Positions 8,172-16,792 are shown, counted from the stretch's first letter. The stretch is 38,899 bases of DNA from Glycomyces sp. YM15 (GCF_016918015.1 NZ_JAERMK010000031.1:1-38899), one strand, 5' to 3'. Notes: a model not told the origin generated them from the letters alone. Made by a program: numbers and translations.

Positions 8172-9008
8172 CTATCTGCCGAGGTTCTGGAACTTGCGGA
8201 CGGCGAGCGGCAGGAAGATCACGGTGATGATGACCGGCCATACGATCGCGGCCGTCAGGGCGTGCTGCTCGGGCCAGGAGTCGCCGACGGCGCTCGGGTT
8301 GCCGAAGAGCTCGCGGATCGCGGTCGCGGTGGCGGACACGGGGTTCCACGCGGCGATCGCGCCCAGCCAGTCGGGCATGAGCTCGGGCGGGGTGAACACC
8401 GAGGAGACCATGCCGAACGGGAACGCGATGGCGAAGAGGTTCCCGGCCTGCTCGACGCTCTTGACCAGGAGGCCGAGCCAGACGCCGACCCAGATGAGCG
8501 CGAACCGCAGCCACAGCAGGATCGCGAAGGCGCCCAGGGTCTCCCAGAACGTGCCGTCCGAGCGCCAGCCGATGACCAGGGCGATGAGGAAGAGCACGAG
8601 GAGGTCGACGGCGGCGTGGATGGTGTCGGCGATGTTGCGGCCGACCACGACCGCGGAGGAGGCCATGGGCATCGAGCGCACTCGGTCGATGAAGCCCTTC
8701 TGCTTGGCCTCGGCGACCGCCCAGGCGGTGTTGGTGAAGCCGAAGGCCATGGTCATGGCGAACATGCCGGGCATGGCGTAGGCGACGTAGTCGACGCCGG
8801 CGCCCTGGCCGGTGACGTCCATGGCCGAGCCGAAGACGTAGACGAACAGCAGCACCATGACGATCGGGAAGCCGAGTTGCCAGGCGAAGTTGACGGGCTG
8901 CCGCCACAGGTGCGTGAACTCCTGGCCGACGATGGCGCGGTAGTCGTGGAGCGTCCATTTGAGGCGCCCGGCGAGGGTCTCGTCGGGCAGCGGGGCGAGG
9001 GTGGTCAC
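8172..9008 (-). CDS. DrrB-like ABC exporter permease
   Basis: A 278-residue ABC-2 type membrane subunit. After a 30-residue cytoplasmic start it has about six helices, including [18 protein letters not shown] and [17 protein letters not shown] stretches, and a conserved [18 protein letters not shown] near the C-terminal third that typifies DrrB/daunorubicin-resistance permeases. The GTG start overlaps the ATPase stop by four bases (GTGA), so the pair is translationally coupled. It would form an efflux pump for a hydrophobic drug or lipid with the ATPase encoded just upstream. The substrate is unknown. Confidence 0.9.
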   Translation of the reverse strand: MTTLAPLPDETLAGRLKWTLHDYRAIVGQEFTHLWRQPVNFAWQLGFPIVMVLLFVYVFGSAMDVTGQGAGVDYVAYAMPGMFAMTMAFGFTNTAWAVAEAKQKGFIDRVRSMPMASSAVVVGRNIADTIHAAVDLLVLFLIALVIGWRSDGTFWETLGAFAILLWLRFALIWVGVWLGLLVKSVEQAGNLFAIAFPFGMVSSVFTPPELMPDWLGAIAAWNPVSATATAIRELFGNPSAVGDSWPEQHALTAAIVWPVIITVIFLPLAVRKFQNLGR

Positions 9009-9961
9009 TGCTGGTCCTCCTTGGCGGGGGTGCCGATGAGTTCGAGGAAGGCCTCGTCGAGGGTGGGGCGGCGCAGGCCGATGTCGGCGACGGTGAGCTG
9101 CTTGTCCCGCAGCGAGGTCGCGGCGGCGGTGAGTGCGGCCACCGATTCCTTCACGGGTGCGGAGACGCTGGAGGCGCCTTCGTCGATGGCCGTGTCGCCG
9201 TCGGCGACGGCGGCGATGATCCCTTGCAGGACGGGGAGGTCGGACGGGTCGGCGGCGACGATCTCGAGCCGGTCGTGGCCCATGCGGCGCTTGAGTCCGG
9301 CGGGGGTGTCGTCGACGAGGTTGCGGCCGTGGTCGATCACGGCGATGCGGTCGCAGAGGCGGTCGGCCTCGTCGAGGTAGTGGGTGGTGAGGACGACGGT
9401 GGTGCCGTCGGCGGCGAGGCCTTCGACGGCGTCCCAGACCTCGCGGCGCCCGGCGGGGTCGAGGCCGGTGGTCGGCTCGTCGAGGAACAGGACCTGCGGG
9501 GCGAGGATCATGCTGGCGGCGAGGTCGAGGCGGCGCTTCATGCCGCCGGAGAAGCCCTTGGCCTGGCGGTGGGCGGCGTCGGCGAGGCCGAACTGGGCGA
9601 GGAGCTGGTCGGCGCGTTCGCCGGCGCGGGTCTTGTCGAGGCGGAACAGCTTGCCGAAGAGGATGAGGTTCTGGCGGGCGGTGAGGAGCTCGTCGACGGC
9701 GGTCTGCTGGCCGGTGAGCCCGATGCGGCGGCGGACTTGGCGTGCGTCGCGGGCCACGTCGAATCCGGCGACGGCGGCGCTGCCGGTGTCGAAGCGCAGC
9801 AGCGTGGTGAGGATGCGGACGGTGGTGGTCTTGCCCGCGCCGTTGGGGCCGAGCAGCCCCAGGACGGTTCCGGCCTCGGCGGTGAGGTCGAAGCCGTCGA
9901 GCGCGGCGGTGTCCTTGAATCGTTTGCCGAGGTTGTTCGCCTCGACGGTGGTGGTTCCCAT
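9005..9961 (-). CDS. DrrA-like ABC exporter ATP-binding protein
   Basis: A 318-residue ATPase. Walker A is GPNGAGKTT at residues 38-46, the signature is FSGGM at 137-141, Walker B is VLFLDEP at 157-163, followed by TTGLDPAGR. The C-terminal third after the ATPase core is the DrrA-type extension. ATG 9961 is preferred over an upstream in-frame codon because AAGGGCGAC precedes it and the upstream codons fall in the operator region. It energises the DrrB-like permease. The operon is divergent from a TetR gene with two operator copies between them, so repression relieved by the exported compound is the likely control. Confidence 0.92.
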   Translation of the reverse strand: MGTTTVEANNLGKRFKDTAALDGFDLTAEAGTVLGLLGPNGAGKTTTVRILTTLLRFDTGSAAVAGFDVARDARQVRRRIGLTGQQTAVDELLTARQNLILFGKLFRLDKTRAGERADQLLAQFGLADAAHRQAKGFSGGMKRRLDLAASMILAPQVLFLDEPTTGLDPAGRREVWDAVEGLAADGTTVVLTTHYLDEADRLCDRIAVIDHGRNLVDDTPAGLKRRMGHDRLEIVAADPSDLPVLQGIIAAVADGDTAIDEGASSVSAPVKESVAALTAAATSLRDKQLTVADIGLRRPTLDEAFLELIGTPAKEDQQ

Positions 9962-9980
9962 GGACTGTCGCCCTTCAATC

Positions 9981-10017
9981 GGGTACGGTGTACCCAGTAA
10001 TAGCATACGGTGTACCC
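9981..10017. promoter_or_regulatory. Two TetR-type operator copies in the divergent promoter
   Basis: GGGTACGGTGTACCC (9981-9995) is a near-perfect palindrome, and TACGGTGTACCC recurs at 10006-10017. The repeats are 22 bases apart, about two helical turns, between the exporter operon and the TetR gene. The phasing suggests two dimers on the same face, controlling both genes. The binding itself is inferred. Confidence 0.75.
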
Positions 10018-10047
10018 GGTTAGCAAGCGCGATACGATGAGGCCTCT

Positions 10048-10815
10048 ATGGCGACACCACAGACTGGGGCGGGCGACCCCACACGAAGCCTCGAGCTGCT
10101 CTGGCGCGAGTACGGGCCGCAGCACAGCAAGCCGGGACCGAAGCCGAAGCTCACCGTCGACCGGATCGTGGAGGCCGCGATCGCGGTGGCCGACCGCGAA
10201 GGCAGCTGTTTCGGGATGCGCAGCGTCGCGAACGAGCTCGGCGTGGGCGCCATGACGATCTACCGGTACGTCCCGGGCAAGAAGGAGCTCATCGACCTCA
10301 TGGTCGACCGGCTCTCGCGCGTGGACGAGGACGCGTCCGGCCTCATCGAGGCCGACTGGCGCGAGGCCCTGGAGCTGGTGGCCGAAGCCACGTGGGAGAT
10401 CTACACCGAGCACCCCTGGCTGCTCGAGGTGAACCAGCGCCGCCCCGTGCTCGGCCCGGACTCACTTCAGGCCTACGACTTCGTGCTGGGGGTCTTCGAG
10501 GAGTACGAGCTGCCCGATCGCGAGGTCAATCTCGCCGTCACGGCGCTGATGAACATCGTGACGGGCACCGCCCGGCAGTACCTGATCCGCGACAACCCCG
10601 AGGACGCGCCCCAGCTCAGCGAGCAGGAATGGTGGGAAGTGCAGGGACCGTATCTGGACCGCGCGGTCGCCTCAGGCCGATATGTCCACCTTGCACAGTT
10701 CAGCGACGAGGACTCGTGGGACCTCACCGGGCACGACGCGATGCGCTACGCCGTCGACCGCTTCCTCGACGGCCTGGCCCCGCGCATGGAGGCCGGCCGT
10801 CGGAAGCCGGCCTGA
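10048..10815 (+). CDS. TetR-family transcriptional repressor (TetR_C_1 type)
   Basis: A 255-residue regulator. The N-terminal helix-turn-helix lies at about residues 31-80 (VDRIVEAAIAVADREG, then LGVGAMTIYRYVPGKKELI). The C-terminal ligand domain resembles the tetracycline-repressor C-terminal family, with LEVNQRRPVLGPDSLQAYDF in the middle. It is transcribed away from the drrAB-like genes across an 86-base gap holding two operator copies, so it most likely represses the pump and itself until a ligand binds. Its stop lies 12 bases from the convergent next gene. Confidence 0.92.
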   Translation: MATPQTGAGDPTRSLELLWREYGPQHSKPGPKPKLTVDRIVEAAIAVADREGSCFGMRSVANELGVGAMTIYRYVPGKKELIDLMVDRLSRVDEDASGLIEADWREALELVAEATWEIYTEHPWLLEVNQRRPVLGPDSLQAYDFVLGVFEEYELPDREVNLAVTALMNIVTGTARQYLIRDNPEDAPQLSEQEWWEVQGPYLDRAVASGRYVHLAQFSDEDSWDLTGHDAMRYAVDRFLDGLAPRMEAGRRKPA

Positions 10816-10827
10816 CGACCGTCGGCG

Positions 10828-11325
10828 CTACCGGCCCTGGGCTCGCAATGCGTCGAGGTGGGCCCGCATCTCAGCGTGGTTCGACACGACCAAGTCGGTG
10901 AGCGTCACGTCGAGATCCCAACCGGAGTGGCGGTCCCAGCTCCCCATGTAGGTGTCCCAGTCGGGATCGCTCTTGTCGATCGTGAAGTCCGGGCTGGAGG
11001 CGAGCACGACCCCGTGCGACTGCTCGGTGTCGATGGCCACCCACCGCCCGTCGCGAAATCGGAAGGTGTACTCGCCGAACTCGCCCGTGTCGACCTCGTC
11101 GATCGCCCCGAACTTGGGGTGCTCGACCGCCTCGACCGTCGCCCAACGGTAGTCGTTGTCGCACATCAGGTCATGACCGAAACAGAGGTCGTAACCCGGC
11201 TTACGCCCGGCGTCCCCTCTGAGAAACGGGAAGACGTCCCGCTCACCGACCTTCAGCGGCCAGTCCGAGTTGTACCAGATGATCTCCCACAGCGCCCGAA
11301 CGCGTTCGGGCCGGACTACGTCCAC
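10828..11325 (-). CDS. Unrecognised 165-residue acidic protein overlapping the DUF4253 gene
   Basis: I do not recognise this family. The predicted soluble protein is rich in Trp, Asp and Tyr, with segments RALWEIIWYNSDWPLKVGER, GYDLCFGHDLMCDNDY and DPDWDTYMGSWDRHSGWDLD; no signal peptide or membrane helix is seen. The reading frame continues far upstream, but that part is the Arg/Pro-rich shadow of the DUF4253 gene, so GTG 11325 is taken as the start. This gives a 10-base overlap with the upstream stop and implies coupled translation. SMI1/immunity-like proteins have similar composition, but that is only an impression. Confidence 0.6.
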   Translation of the reverse strand: MDVVRPERVRALWEIIWYNSDWPLKVGERDVFPFLRGDAGRKPGYDLCFGHDLMCDNDYRWATVEAVEHPKFGAIDEVDTGEFGEYTFRFRDGRWVAIDTEQSHGVVLASSPDFTIDKSDPDWDTYMGSWDRHSGWDLDVTLTDLVVSNHAEMRAHLDALRAQGR

Positions 11326-12539
11326 CTGAAGTACCAGGCCTTCGATCTGATCATATGCTCGGCGAGGTCCTCGAGGGTCGGCACGCCGGAGTCGAGGAGG
11401 TCCGGGCAGTAGGCGTAGACCTCGTTCGCGACCGCAAGGGCCTCTTCGGCATTCGGCGGATGCGGGACGTAGAGCTCGATCACGTCGTAGGTCATGGCGA
11501 CGAGCTCGGCCTCGAAGCGGCGATGCCAGCCCCGCAGGACCGCGGCGTGCTCGGCGCCGTACAGCTCCCAGTTCGTGGAGCCCTTCCACGGGAACATGGC
11601 CGGGATCTTCCAGCCCGCGTCGGTCTTGACGAGGCCGAGGAGACCGTGCTGCTCGTGGGGCGTGGCGAAGTCGGTGTCGCCGCGGCGCGACAGGATCGGG
11701 ACGCCGCGGGCGGGCTCGCCGGCCTCGGCGGCCTTGTGGTGCAGGAGCTCGGAGGCGTCGATCTCGTCGGCGCGGGTGAGCTCGTCGTCGCCTTCGTGGA
11801 TGATCGCCTCGCCGTTGTCGCGCCACTCCTCGGGCGCCCCGAGGAGGACGGGCATCCAGCCGGTCTGCTCGGCGGACTGGCGGATGTCGAGCCACCAGCG
11901 CAGGGCCTCGGATGATCGGACGGCGAAGGCCCACATGGCGGTGTCGCCGCGGCGCACGAGCTGGTGCATCTTCGGCACGGCGAGCCCGGCGGCGCGCAGT
12001 TCCGAGCGGGGGGACCCCGCGATGTCGAGGGACTCGTCGTCCTCGATGCGCGGCATCATCTCGTCGCGGCCGGTGGTCGGCGGGCGCGGCGGGACGGGCT
12101 TGTCCAATGTGAGCAGTTCGCGGCGGGGCCGCTCGGGCACGAAGATCGCCGCCTCTGGTTCCGGTTCGGTCGCTGGCGCGCCTGCGGGCGCCTCGTCCGG
12201 TGCGAGTTCTGCCCCCGGCTCGAGGTCGCGCTCCGGTTCGAGGTCCGGCACGGCCGCCAGGATCGGGCCCGCGGGCTCGGGGTCCGGCTCGTATTCGGGC
12301 TCGAGCTCGGGTACGAGCCGCAGGCCGGTAACCGGCGCCTGGGTGGCGATGCCGTCCTCCTCCGCAGGGTCCGGCGAGGGGGCCGGGCTGCTCTCGGGGG
12401 CGGCATCGTCAAGGGCGCCGGAGGACACGACCGGTTCGGACGCGGCCTCGGGCTCGGAGGCAGGTTCAGGTTGGGCGGCGGGATCTGGCACTGAATCAGG
12501 TGTGTCCCGGCGCCCCAACAGACGCTGGAGGAGTCCCAC
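11316..12539 (-). CDS. DUF4253 domain protein with a long Pro/Glu-rich linker
   Basis: A 407-residue protein in two parts. Residues about 10-170 are low complexity, dominated by Pro, Glu, Ala and Ser (PEPEYEPDPEP and similar), probably disordered. The C-terminal part ends with CPDLLDSGVPTLEDLAEHM and the terminal WYFRWT, which matches the C-terminal pattern I recall for DUF4253 (a CPD motif and a W-F/Y-x-W ending). The natural-looking C-terminus argues that the downstream overlapping frame is a second gene, not a frameshifted tail. GTG 12539 has GGAGAA nine bases upstream. The function is unknown; a cytoplasmic role is likely. Confidence 0.75.
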   Translation of the reverse strand: MGLLQRLLGRRDTPDSVPDPAAQPEPASEPEAASEPVVSSGALDDAAPESSPAPSPDPAEEDGIATQAPVTGLRLVPELEPEYEPDPEPAGPILAAVPDLEPERDLEPGAELAPDEAPAGAPATEPEPEAAIFVPERPRRELLTLDKPVPPRPPTTGRDEMMPRIEDDESLDIAGSPRSELRAAGLAVPKMHQLVRRGDTAMWAFAVRSSEALRWWLDIRQSAEQTGWMPVLLGAPEEWRDNGEAIIHEGDDELTRADEIDASELLHHKAAEAGEPARGVPILSRRGDTDFATPHEQHGLLGLVKTDAGWKIPAMFPWKGSTNWELYGAEHAAVLRGWHRRFEAELVAMTYDVIELYVPHPPNAEEALAVANEVYAYCPDLLDSGVPTLEDLAEHMIRSKAWYFRWT

Positions 12540-12594
12540 AGTTCTCCATGATGCCCTGTCGCGCCGACAGATGAAACCCCGCCCCGGCGTTTCG

Positions 12595-12625
12595 TTTCCA
12601 AGTTATGCTTTCTAGTGCATATACC
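12595..12625 (+). promoter_or_regulatory. Candidate promoter of the toxin-antitoxin pair
   Basis: TATACC at 12620-12625 lies about ten bases before ATG 12635, with TTTCCA at 12595-12600 as a weak -35 (19-base spacing). If correct, the toxin mRNA would be leaderless or nearly so, consistent with the absence of a ribosome-binding site. Confidence 0.3.
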
Positions 12626-12634
12626 GTCGAATGC

Positions 12635-13006
12635 ATGGGGGAAGGATGCTCGATCGAGCTCGAACCGGAGGTCCGCGCCTGGCTGGACGGCCTGCCACGA
12701 AGAGAGTACGACCGGGTCGAGTTCTACGGCGACCTGCTCGCCGATCAAGCGGATGCCCTGGGGGAGCCGTATTCCCGTCACCTCGGAGGCAAGCTCCGCG
12801 AGCTGCGGTTCCATCTGCCGCACCGTCGGGTCCGGATCACCTACTGGCTCGCTCCGAATCGCCGAGTGGTGCTGCTGACAGTCTTTCCGAAGACACGGGC
12901 CCGCGAGCGATTCGAGGTCGATCGAGCGCGAAGGATGCAGGCCGAGTGCGAGTCGCGGCATCCGCACGCGACCGCCGTTTACGATCGAGACAAGGAGGAG
13001 ATGTGA
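12635..13006 (+). CDS. HigB/Gp49-like (RelE-superfamily) toxin
   Basis: A 123-residue protein whose core RHLGGKLRELRFHLPHRRVR followed by ITYW and VVLLTVFPKT fits the phage-derived Gp49/HigB family (PF05973-type), ribosome-dependent mRNA interferases. The basic residues and the late Lys-Thr are typical of the active face. ATG 12635 is preferred; an in-frame ATG at 12605 would add ten residues of no family character. Neither has a clear ribosome-binding site. The stop overlaps the antitoxin start by one base (TGATG). Toxin-first order matches HigBA modules. Confidence 0.85.
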   Translation: MGEGCSIELEPEVRAWLDGLPRREYDRVEFYGDLLADQADALGEPYSRHLGGKLRELRFHLPHRRVRITYWLAPNRRVVLLTVFPKTRARERFEVDRARRMQAECESRHPHATAVYDRDKEEM

Positions 13007-13290
13007 TGCGCACGTCCGGAGAACACACGGTTTGGCGCCGCAGCGGCTCGCACTCCGAGGAATACGAGGCGGCGCGGCGCGGCTTCCTGCTCGGAAAGAT
13101 GGTCTACGACCGGCGGCGCGAGCTCGGCCTGAGCCAGGTCGAGCTGGCCGCCAGAGCGGGCATGACCCAGCCGCAGCTGTCGCGACTCGAGGGAGGGGGC
13201 GTCACACCGACGATTCCGCTGCTCGAGCGGTTGGCGGCGGCGCTCGAAGTCGATCTCGTCATCGATTTCCAGCCGCACGCGGCCGCCTGA
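13006..13290 (+). CDS. XRE-family HigA-like antitoxin
   Basis: A 94-residue protein with a Cro/CI helix-turn-helix at about residues 36-85 (RRELGLSQVELAARAGMTQP, then QLSRLEGGG and PTIPLLERLAAALEVDL). It would neutralise the HigB-like protein encoded one base upstream and repress the pair's promoter. GGAGG at 12995-12999, inside the end of the toxin gene, serves as its ribosome-binding site. The N-terminal 35 residues are likely the toxin-contacting part. Stand-alone regulator is the less likely alternative because of the overlap. Confidence 0.87.
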   Translation: MRTSGEHTVWRRSGSHSEEYEAARRGFLLGKMVYDRRRELGLSQVELAARAGMTQPQLSRLEGGGVTPTIPLLERLAAALEVDLVIDFQPHAAA

Positions 13291-13313
13291 CTCGGCGTCC
13301 GTGCTCGGGGACG

Positions 13314-13409
13314 CTACTTGCCGCGGCCCTTGCGGAACAGGATTCCGAAGAAGAAGGCGCAGGTCATGATGATGACCATGACGGCCAGGAGTTTGAAGAG
13401 CAGGCCCAT
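13314..13409 (-). CDS. 31-residue single-pass membrane protein
   Basis: The translation starts MGLLFKLLAVMVIIMTCAFF and ends FGILFRKGRGK. It is one hydrophobic helix of about 20 residues followed by a strongly basic tail, which predicts N-out/C-in membrane insertion. GAGGAA lies eight bases upstream of ATG 13409. The gene begins 31 bases after the SGNH hydrolase stop on the same strand with no hairpin between, so the two are probably co-transcribed. It is too short for standard gene callers. The role is unknown; small helices like this often bind or regulate a larger membrane protein. Confidence 0.6.
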   Translation of the reverse strand: MGLLFKLLAVMVIIMTCAFFFGILFRKGRGK

Positions 13410-13440
13410 CAGGGTTCCTCGGTTCGGGTCGGGGAGCGCA

Positions 13441-14202
13441 TCATTTCACCTTGGTCAGTTCGGGGCGTTTCGGGTCGACGGTGTCGCCGCTCGATTTGCC
13501 GGTGAGTCGGCGCTTGACCCAGGGGGCGAGGTGCTTGCCCGCCCACTGGACGCCGTTCATCTCGCGGCGCACCCGCTGCAGGCTCGGCAGCGGCTCGGTC
13601 CAGGCGGGGTCGGGGTCGACGCCGAGCGCCTCGCACACGTCGTAGGCGACACGCTGGTGCCCGTACGTGTTGAGGTGGAGGCGGTCCTCGGACCACAGGC
13701 GCGGGTCCTCGAAGGCCTTGTCGGCCCAGAGGTCGACGAGGATCGCGTCATGGCGCTTGGCGACGCGCTTGTAGGCGTCGTTGGTGGCGACGAAGCGCTT
13801 GCGCAGCACCGCGATGCCGGGGATGTGCGGGGTGATGTCGGCGCACGTGAAGAGCACGACTTCCGCGCCGGAGGCTTTGAGGAGGCGGACCACCTCGTGG
13901 GCGCGGGTGGAGAGCTGCACGGGGTTGAAGCCGGGGCGGAGGGCGTCGTTCCCGCCGGCGGCGAACGAGACGAGGTCGGGGCTCTGCTTGATCGCGGGGA
14001 CAACCTGCTCGTCGACGATGCGGTCGAAGAGCCGCCCGCGGACGGCGAGGTTGGCGTAGGCGAGGCCCGGCCACTGCTCGGCGGCGCGGAGGGCGAACAG
14101 ATCGGCCCAACCGCGGTAGGTGCCGCCGCCCGGGTCGGGGTCGCCGACCCCTTCGGTGAAACTGTCGCCGATGGCCACGAAACTCGAGTACTCCGCTGCC
14201 AT
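13441..14202 (-). CDS. SGNH/GDSL-family hydrolase
   Basis: A 253-residue serine esterase/lipase-type enzyme. Block I is AIGDSFTEG with nucleophile Ser14, block III is AAGGNDALRPG with Asn85, and block V is SEDRLHLN with Asp173 and His176, so all catalytic residues are present. There is no signal peptide, so it is cytoplasmic. GGAGG precedes the ATG at 14202. The C-terminal 50 residues are basic (HLAPWVKRRLTGK), which might favour membrane or acidic lipid contact. A 31-residue membrane protein gene follows. The substrate is not predictable. Confidence 0.92.
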   Translation of the reverse strand: MAAEYSSFVAIGDSFTEGVGDPDPGGGTYRGWADLFALRAAEQWPGLAYANLAVRGRLFDRIVDEQVVPAIKQSPDLVSFAAGGNDALRPGFNPVQLSTRAHEVVRLLKASGAEVVLFTCADITPHIPGIAVLRKRFVATNDAYKRVAKRHDAILVDLWADKAFEDPRLWSEDRLHLNTYGHQRVAYDVCEALGVDPDPAWTEPLPSLQRVRREMNGVQWAGKHLAPWVKRRLTGKSSGDTVDPKRPELTKVK

Positions 14203-14402
14203 TGCACCCCACCTCCGTCTGCGTCGGTCCGCTGAGCATCGCCCAGCCGCGGTGACGGCGCGGGCGTTCTCCAGCGTGCCTCACCTAGATAACGATCGGA
14301 TTTCGATCAGGTGGCGAGCCCGGCCACAGCAGTCTCGATCGGAGAGGGGACGCGAGCGGGCCCGAGGGCGAATACCGTTCTGCCGCTTGGGATTTCACAG
14401 AC

Positions 14403-14440
14403 GGGAAGTCGTCAGCCCCGAGACTGGCCGACGACTTCCC
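14403..14440. terminator. Terminator downstream of the GH42 gene
   Basis: GGGAAGTCGTC at 14403-14413 pairs perfectly with GACGACTTCCC at 14430-14440. A second hairpin CGCGCCCGG/CCGGGCGCG lies at 14448-14470, right after the beta-galactosidase stop on the minus strand. Either or both would end that transcript. Confidence 0.7.
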
Positions 14441-14490
14441 GCCGCGTCGCGCCCGGACCTGCCGGGCGCGCTCGTGCGCGCCGAACCCGC

Positions 14491-16410
14491 TTACGCGTGC
14501 TCGCGGTGCACGACGACTTCACCGGCGGGCACTTCGATGACCTCGTCGGCGGCCTTGACCTTCGCATCGGCGCCGGTGTGGTTGATGCAGAACAGCCAGC
14601 TGCGGCCGTCCTCGTGCGCGCGTCGCACGACTTCGACGCCGACCGGGGCCTCGGCCACCGGCGTGACGCCCGCGTCCTCGGCCGCGGCCGCCACGATGCG
14701 GTCGAGCGTCGCGTCGTCCGGGAAGGTCGTCAGGTAGTGCGCGGTGCCCTCGCCGAAGCGGTTGACCAGCCATGCCGGGGTCCCGTCCGCGTACGTGTCG
14801 CGGACTTCGGCACCGGCCGACTCGGCGGTTTCGCTCCAGATCGTGCCGTAGCCGCCGGACTCGAGCTCGACGCGACCGCCGATCAGCGGGTAGAACTCCT
14901 CGCTGCGCACGCCCACCACGTCGCGGATCGCGCCCGGGTATCCGCCCAGGTAGACCGTGTCGGTCTCGTCGGCGATCCCGGAGTACGGGGTCACGAGCAC
15001 CGTGCCGCCGCCGTTCACGAACTGCCGCAGGTTCTCCGCGCCCTTGCGCGAGAGCAGGTAGATCGCGGGCACGACCACGAACTTGTACTTCGAGAGGTCG
15101 CCTTCCGGCTCGGCCACGTCGGCGGTGATGCCCGCCCGCCACAGCGCCGCGTAGTAGACGTCGAAGATCGCCTGCGCGTCCAGCTCGTTCGTCGGCCTCG
15201 CCTCGTGCTCCTGCGCCCAGGAGTTCGGGAAATCCCACAGGATCGCGGTCTCAGCGCTCACGGTCGAGCCTTCGACCTCGGCGAGGTCGCCGAGGCGCGC
15301 GCCCAGTTCGCAGACCTCGCGCCAGATCTTGGAGTCGGTGCCCGCGTGCGGGACCATCCCCGAGTGCCACTTCTCGGCGCCCTGTTTGGAGGCGCGCCAC
15401 TGGAAGAACATGATGCCGTCCGCGCCGCGCGCGAAGTGCTGGAAGGAGTTGCGGAGCATCTCGCGAGGGGCCTTCGCCCGGTTGCGGCCCTGCCAGTTGA
15501 CGGCGGAGGTGGAGTGCTCCATGAGGATCCACGGCCTGCCGTTGCCGAGCGAGCGTGCGAAGTCGGCGCCGAAACCGAGCTTGACGTGGGCGTTGTCGCC
15601 GACCAGGTAGTGGTCGGTGGTGACGACGTCGACGACGTCGCTGAACTCCCACAGGTCGATGTCGGGGTGCCCGCCGGCCATGAAGTTCGTGGTCATCGGC
15701 TTGTCCGAGTACTTGCCGATGACGGCGGCCTCGGCGAGGTAGTTCTGCTTGAGCCGCCAGGACGAGTAGCGCTTCCAGTCGAGCACCTGGCCCGGGTTCG
15801 AGATCGTCGGCGTCGGGAGCGGCGCGTAGACCTGGTCCCAGGAGGAATAGGCCTGGGACCAGAACGCGGTGCCCCATGCGGCGTTCAGGCCGTCGAGGTC
15901 GCCGTACCGCTCGCGCAGCCAGGTGCGGAACTTCGCGGTCGCGGCCTTGGTGTAGGAGCGGGCGTTGTGGCAGCCGTACTCGTTGTGGATATGCCACAGG
16001 GCGACCGCGGGGTGGTTCGCGTACCGCTCGGCGATCTTCTCGGCGATCGCGAGGGCCTTGGCGAGGTAGACGTCCGAGGACGGGTCGAAGCCCTGGCGGG
16101 AGCCGTGGGTGAGCTGGCGGCCCTCCGCGTCGACCATGACCGCTTCGGGGTAGGTCGCGGCGAACCACGGCGGCGGGGAGGCGGTGGGGGTGGCGAGGCA
16201 GGCTTCGATGCCGTTGGCGGCGAGGAGGTCGAGCACCTCGTCGAACCATGCGAACTCGTAGCGGCCTTCCTCGGGTTCGAAGAGGGCCCACGAGAAGATG
16301 CCGACGCTGACGCGGTTCACTCCCGCTTCGCGCATGAGGCGCATGTCCTCGGCCCAGGTCTCGCGGGGCCACTGCTCGGGGTTGTAGTCGCCGCCATAGA
16401 CGATCGCCAT
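14491..16410 (-). CDS. GH42 beta-galactosidase
   Basis: A 639-residue glycoside hydrolase of family 42. The TIM barrel begins YGGDYNPEQWPRETW. The acid/base is Glu144 in LWHIHNEYGCHN and the nucleophile is Glu298 in PWILMEHSTSAVNW. The middle trimerisation-type domain and a short beta C-terminal domain follow, so it is full length. It has no signal peptide: it would cleave beta-galactosides or alpha-L-arabinopyranosides that have already been imported. AAGGAG precedes the ATG and a good promoter lies at 16454-16482. It is transcribed alone; either sugar importer in the window could supply it, but nothing links them directly. Confidence 0.93.
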   Translation of the reverse strand: MAIVYGGDYNPEQWPRETWAEDMRLMREAGVNRVSVGIFSWALFEPEEGRYEFAWFDEVLDLLAANGIEACLATPTASPPPWFAATYPEAVMVDAEGRQLTHGSRQGFDPSSDVYLAKALAIAEKIAERYANHPAVALWHIHNEYGCHNARSYTKAATAKFRTWLRERYGDLDGLNAAWGTAFWSQAYSSWDQVYAPLPTPTISNPGQVLDWKRYSSWRLKQNYLAEAAVIGKYSDKPMTTNFMAGGHPDIDLWEFSDVVDVVTTDHYLVGDNAHVKLGFGADFARSLGNGRPWILMEHSTSAVNWQGRNRAKAPREMLRNSFQHFARGADGIMFFQWRASKQGAEKWHSGMVPHAGTDSKIWREVCELGARLGDLAEVEGSTVSAETAILWDFPNSWAQEHEARPTNELDAQAIFDVYYAALWRAGITADVAEPEGDLSKYKFVVVPAIYLLSRKGAENLRQFVNGGGTVLVTPYSGIADETDTVYLGGYPGAIRDVVGVRSEEFYPLIGGRVELESGGYGTIWSETAESAGAEVRDTYADGTPAWLVNRFGEGTAHYLTTFPDDATLDRIVAAAAEDAGVTPVAEAPVGVEVVRRAHEDGRSWLFCINHTGADAKVKAADEVIEVPAGEVVVHREHA

Positions 16411-16453
16411 GCGGGAGCTCCTTCACGGGGGGAGAGGATTGGGTGCGCACTCC

Positions 16454-16482
16454 AGGCTACGGGAAGCCGAAGCACGCATCAA
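16454..16482 (-). promoter_or_regulatory. Promoter of the GH42 gene
   Basis: On the minus strand TTGATG (16482-16477) and TAGCCT (16459-16454) are 17 bases apart, and the -10 ends about 43 bases before the ATG. Good match to the housekeeping consensus. No clear operator palindrome is seen around it. Confidence 0.5.
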
Positions 16483-16792
16483 CCCCATTGACCAGCTTTT
16501 TCGCCCCGTTTTACAAAGTGAGAGTAGCGTGGCGCAGGTCTCGAAAGGAGGTGACCGCGAAGGCGTGAGCAGCCGAAACCGGCCCGGAGGCGGTGCTTTG
16601 CGACTCGGGCCGAAAGCAGCACCGCCGCGACTTCGCCCCTGCCCGCCGAGCGCTGCCGGACCCTCGTGTCAGGGTTGTCGCGGTATCAATGCACGGCTCG
16701 CGAGCGTCGCCGAGAGCAGGCGCCGTGAATGCCCGTTTTGCAGCGCGCCGCGAATCGCCCAAGCTGATCGGCATCCGGCCCGCAAGGCCGCC
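16483..16792. other. Intergenic region between GH42 and the kinase-like gene
   Basis: No gene is supported. A hairpin GGCGGTGCT/AGCACCGCC (16589-16597 with 16618-16626) could terminate the minus-strand kinase-like transcript. AAAGGAGGTGACC at about 16539-16551 is a perfect ribosome-binding sequence, but no start codon follows at a workable distance. Confidence 0.4.

Noticed and set aside
11326..11934. Upstream extension of the 165-residue gene
   Set aside because: The extension is an Arg/Pro-rich out-of-frame reading of the DUF4253 gene.
16539..16551. Perfect ribosome-binding sequence AAAGGAGGTGACC
   Set aside because: No ATG, GTG or TTG follows at 5-10 bases, and the nearest frame from GTG 16565 reads as non-protein sequence.
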